Assembly: GCF_008801405.1 (NCBI RefSeq)
Contig: NZ_VZPV01000002.1
Coordinates: forward strand, 372,001 to 436,000
Length of the DNA stretch: 64,000 nt
Origin: Ralstonia insidiosa
GTDB lineage: Bacteria; Pseudomonadota; Gammaproteobacteria; Burkholderiales; Burkholderiaceae
Reading direction: 5' to 3'
Shown piece by piece: positions 62,483-64,000 of the stretch (positions within the stretch are counted from its first letter, which is position 1; each line of letters begins with the position of its first letter). The notes beneath the pieces are model-generated. The model was not told where the DNA came from and searched no databases. It saw only the letters and a list, made by a program, of their open reading frames with translations. Position numbers and translations under genes: made by a program.

Positions 62483-63730
62483 ATGTTCGGCTGGTTCAAA
62501 GAGATTTCAAAAGGGGAGAAGCGCACCTTCTGGGCGTGCTTTGGCGGCTGGGCGCTCGATGCGCTCGACGTGCAGATGTTCAGCCTCGTCATTCCCACCA
62601 TCATCGCGGCGTGGCATATCGACAAGACCGAGGCCGGGCTGGTGTCGGGCGTCACGCTGGTGGCCTCCGCGCTGGGCGGCTGGATTGCCGGTGCGCTGAC
62701 CGACCGCTTCGGCCGGGTGCGCACGCTGCAGATCACGGTGTTGTGGTTTTCCATCGCAACATTCGTCTCGGCGTTTGCGCAGAACTTCGAGCAGTTCCTG
62801 GTGCTCAAGGCCATCCAGGGCTTCGGCTTTGGCGGGGAATGGGCAGCAGGCGCCGTGCTGATGGCCGAGAGCATTCGCGCCAGCCACCGCGGCAAGGCCA
62901 TGGGTACCGTGCAAAGCGCATGGGCCGTGGGTTGGGGTGCGGCCGTGCTGCTGTACGCGCTCACGTATTCCTTCATCGAGCCGGACCTTGCCTGGCGCGT
63001 GATGTTTGCCGCAGGCCTGTTGCCGGCGCTGCTCATCATCTACATCCGCCGGGGTATTCAGGAACCCGTGCCGGCGGCCAAGCCGGAAGCGAGTGCCAAT
63101 GCCATGCCGGTCTCGCGCTTCCCGCTGCTCGACATCTTCCGCCCACAGGTGCTGCGCATGACGCTGATTGGCGGCCTGCTGGGCGTGGGTGCGCATGGTG
63201 GCTACTACGCGCTGATGACGTGGTTGCCGACGTATCTGAAAACGGAGCGCCACCTGTCTGTGCTCGGCACGGGCGGCTACCTGGCAGTGATCATCTTCGC
63301 GTTCTGGTGCGGCTGCGTGGCCAGCGCCTGGCTGCTGGACGTGATCGGCCGTCGCGGCAACATCCTACTGTTCTCGTGCTGCTGCGTGGTCACGGTGCTG
63401 GTGTACCTGCTGGTGCCGCTGTCTGACGGCGCGATGTTGGTGCTGGGCTTTCCGCTGGGCTTCTTTGCCGCTGGCATTCCGGCCAGCATGGGGGCGCTGT
63501 TCAACGAGCTGTATCCGCATGGCGTGCGCGGCACGGGCGTGGGCTTTTGCTACAACTTTGGCCGTGTAGTGTCTGCCGCCTTCCCGGTGCTGGTGGGCAA
63601 GATGAGCGCATCGATGTCGCTCGGCACGGCCATCGGCATAGATGCGGCCATCGCGTACGCCATCGTCGCCGTGGCCGTGCTGATGCTGCCCGAAACACGC
63701 GGCCGCGATCTCGCCGCCGTGACAGCCTGA
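62483..63730 (+). CDS. MFS transporter, metabolite:proton symporter type
   Basis: A 415-residue, 12-helix MFS protein. Family pattern: G-W-A-L-D-A-L-D-V-Q-M-F in helix one (the D-x-x-D of aromatic-acid/sugar-acid symporters), D-R-F-G-R-V-R between helices two and three, and Q-G-F-G-F-G-G-E-W-A-A-G-A-V-L. The G-E-W-A-A-G motif is common in carboxylate importers such as NanT-like and MHS proteins. GGAGGAG six bases before the ATG at 62483 fixes the start. A hydrolase lipoprotein gene follows 65 bp later, so uptake of a lactone or organic acid is plausible. Confidence 0.85.
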   Translation: MFGWFKEISKGEKRTFWACFGGWALDALDVQMFSLVIPTIIAAWHIDKTEAGLVSGVTLVASALGGWIAGALTDRFGRVRTLQITVLWFSIATFVSAFAQNFEQFLVLKAIQGFGFGGEWAAGAVLMAESIRASHRGKAMGTVQSAWAVGWGAAVLLYALTYSFIEPDLAWRVMFAAGLLPALLIIYIRRGIQEPVPAAKPEASANAMPVSRFPLLDIFRPQVLRMTLIGGLLGVGAHGGYYALMTWLPTYLKTERHLSVLGTGGYLAVIIFAFWCGCVASAWLLDVIGRRGNILLFSCCCVVTVLVYLLVPLSDGAMLVLGFPLGFFAAGIPASMGALFNELYPHGVRGTGVGFCYNFGRVVSAAFPVLVGKMSASMSLGTAIGIDAAIAYAIVAVAVLMLPETRGRDLAAVTA

Positions 63731-63795
63731 GCCCTGATCTTCCAGAACAACACCATGTGCCCGACGCTCTTCATCCGTCGCCACCAGGAGACCCC

Positions 63796-64000
63796 ATGCC
63801 CACACGCCGTGCCTTCAACACCGGGTTGCTTGCCATGCTAGGTTCCACTGCCCTCGCCGGATGCGCCACCACCGGCACGCGTACGACCTCCACAACGAAT
63901 GCCGCGCGCATCACCGGCATCGATACGCACGCCCACGTGTTCGAGCGCGGCTTGCCGCTGGCCAATGCGCGCCGCTATGCGCCGGGCTATGACGCGCCGC
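63796..64000 (+). CDS. Amidohydrolase-family lipoprotein, N-terminal part cut by window edge
   Basis: 68 codons are visible before the window ends. The start is an export signal with twin Arg (T-R-R-A-F-N-T-G) and a lipobox L-A-G-C at residue 23, then a Thr-rich linker, then I-D-T-H-A-H-V-F-E, the first metal motif H-x-H of the amidohydrolase-2 family as in 2-pyrone-4,6-dicarboxylate hydrolase. The following R-R-Y-A-P-G-Y-D-A-P also fits that lactonase-like group. AGGAG seven bases before the ATG supports the start. Probably co-transcribed with the MFS gene. Confidence 0.7.
   Translation, partial: MPTRRAFNTGLLAMLGSTALAGCATTGTRTTSTTNAARITGIDTHAHVFERGLPLANARRYAPGYDAP

Overview
The window reads as chromosomal DNA of a high-GC betaproteobacterium, most likely Ralstonia of the R. 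pickettii / mannitolilytica / insidiosa group. The best markers are a class D beta-lactamase of the OXA-60 type next to a divergent gene that looks like its known activator RP3, a tandem pair of cyanophycin synthetases with the cyanophycin-associated ABC transporter and DUF1854 protein, and the overall codon usage. No rRNA, tRNA, CRISPR array, insertion sequence or phage gene was found. About 60 genes are packed densely, many with 4-base ATGA overlaps.

Layout. 1-1982: end of an AraC regulator, an HxlR regulator, a SnoaL-like protein and a LysR regulator. 1991-13860: an accessory catabolic region with a two-subunit molybdenum hydroxylase (minus strand), a divergent LysR regulator, then a plus-strand array of two ACMSD-type amidohydrolases, UbiD and UbiX, a His-rich COG0523 GTPase, an NCS2 nucleobase-type permease and a COG0402 deaminase. 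I know of no assigned pathway with this composition; it is the best candidate here for an undescribed system, probably breakdown of an N-heteroaromatic (purine-, pterin- or pyrimidine-like) carboxylate. 13865-14606: GNAT pseudogene and flavin reductase. 14845-23210: cyanophycin locus. 23223-27139: serine hydrolase, small membrane protein, periplasmic glucan protein (OpgD type) and an orphan pilin-like protein. 27348-29956: blaOXA and its activator. 30025-31599: MarR, pyroglutamyl peptidase, YXWGXW protein. 31654-33827: azoreductase/GNAT/AhpD-like operon with divergent MarR. 33938-35529: PadR regulator and siderophore-interacting reductase, resembling E. coli YqjI/YqjH. 36032-43952: Aer-like energy-taxis receptor with a perfect FNR site upstream, then two divergent c-di-GMP proteins. 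44312-46853: feoA-feoB-Cys-rich protein behind a Fur box. 47629-48087: a Fur paralogue with a long structured upstream region that ends at a perfect Fur box. 48499-51877: CynX-type transporter, guanine-deaminase-like enzyme, ankyrin protein and divergent LysR. 51951-54225: ahpF and ahpC. 54615-62356: trehalose/maltooligosaccharide operon (treS-maltokinase fusion, treZ, malQ). 62483-64000: MFS transporter and the start of an amidohydrolase lipoprotein.

How the parts work together. Three themes recur: regulators transcribed away from, or together with, the enzymes they probably control; iron and oxidative-stress handling (feo, fur, PadR/SIP, ahpCF, AhpD-like/azoR); and carbon/nitrogen storage or osmoprotection (cyanophycin, trehalose). 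Several multi-domain proteins appear to have lost one activity while keeping another: GGDVF in the GGDEF-EAL protein, a changed metal-site Asp in the maltokinase half of TreS, a changed Mur-ligase motif in the first cyanophycin synthetase, and a lost HxH motif in one amidohydrolase paralogue. Function calls rest on motifs and remembered family sequences; no database search was possible.
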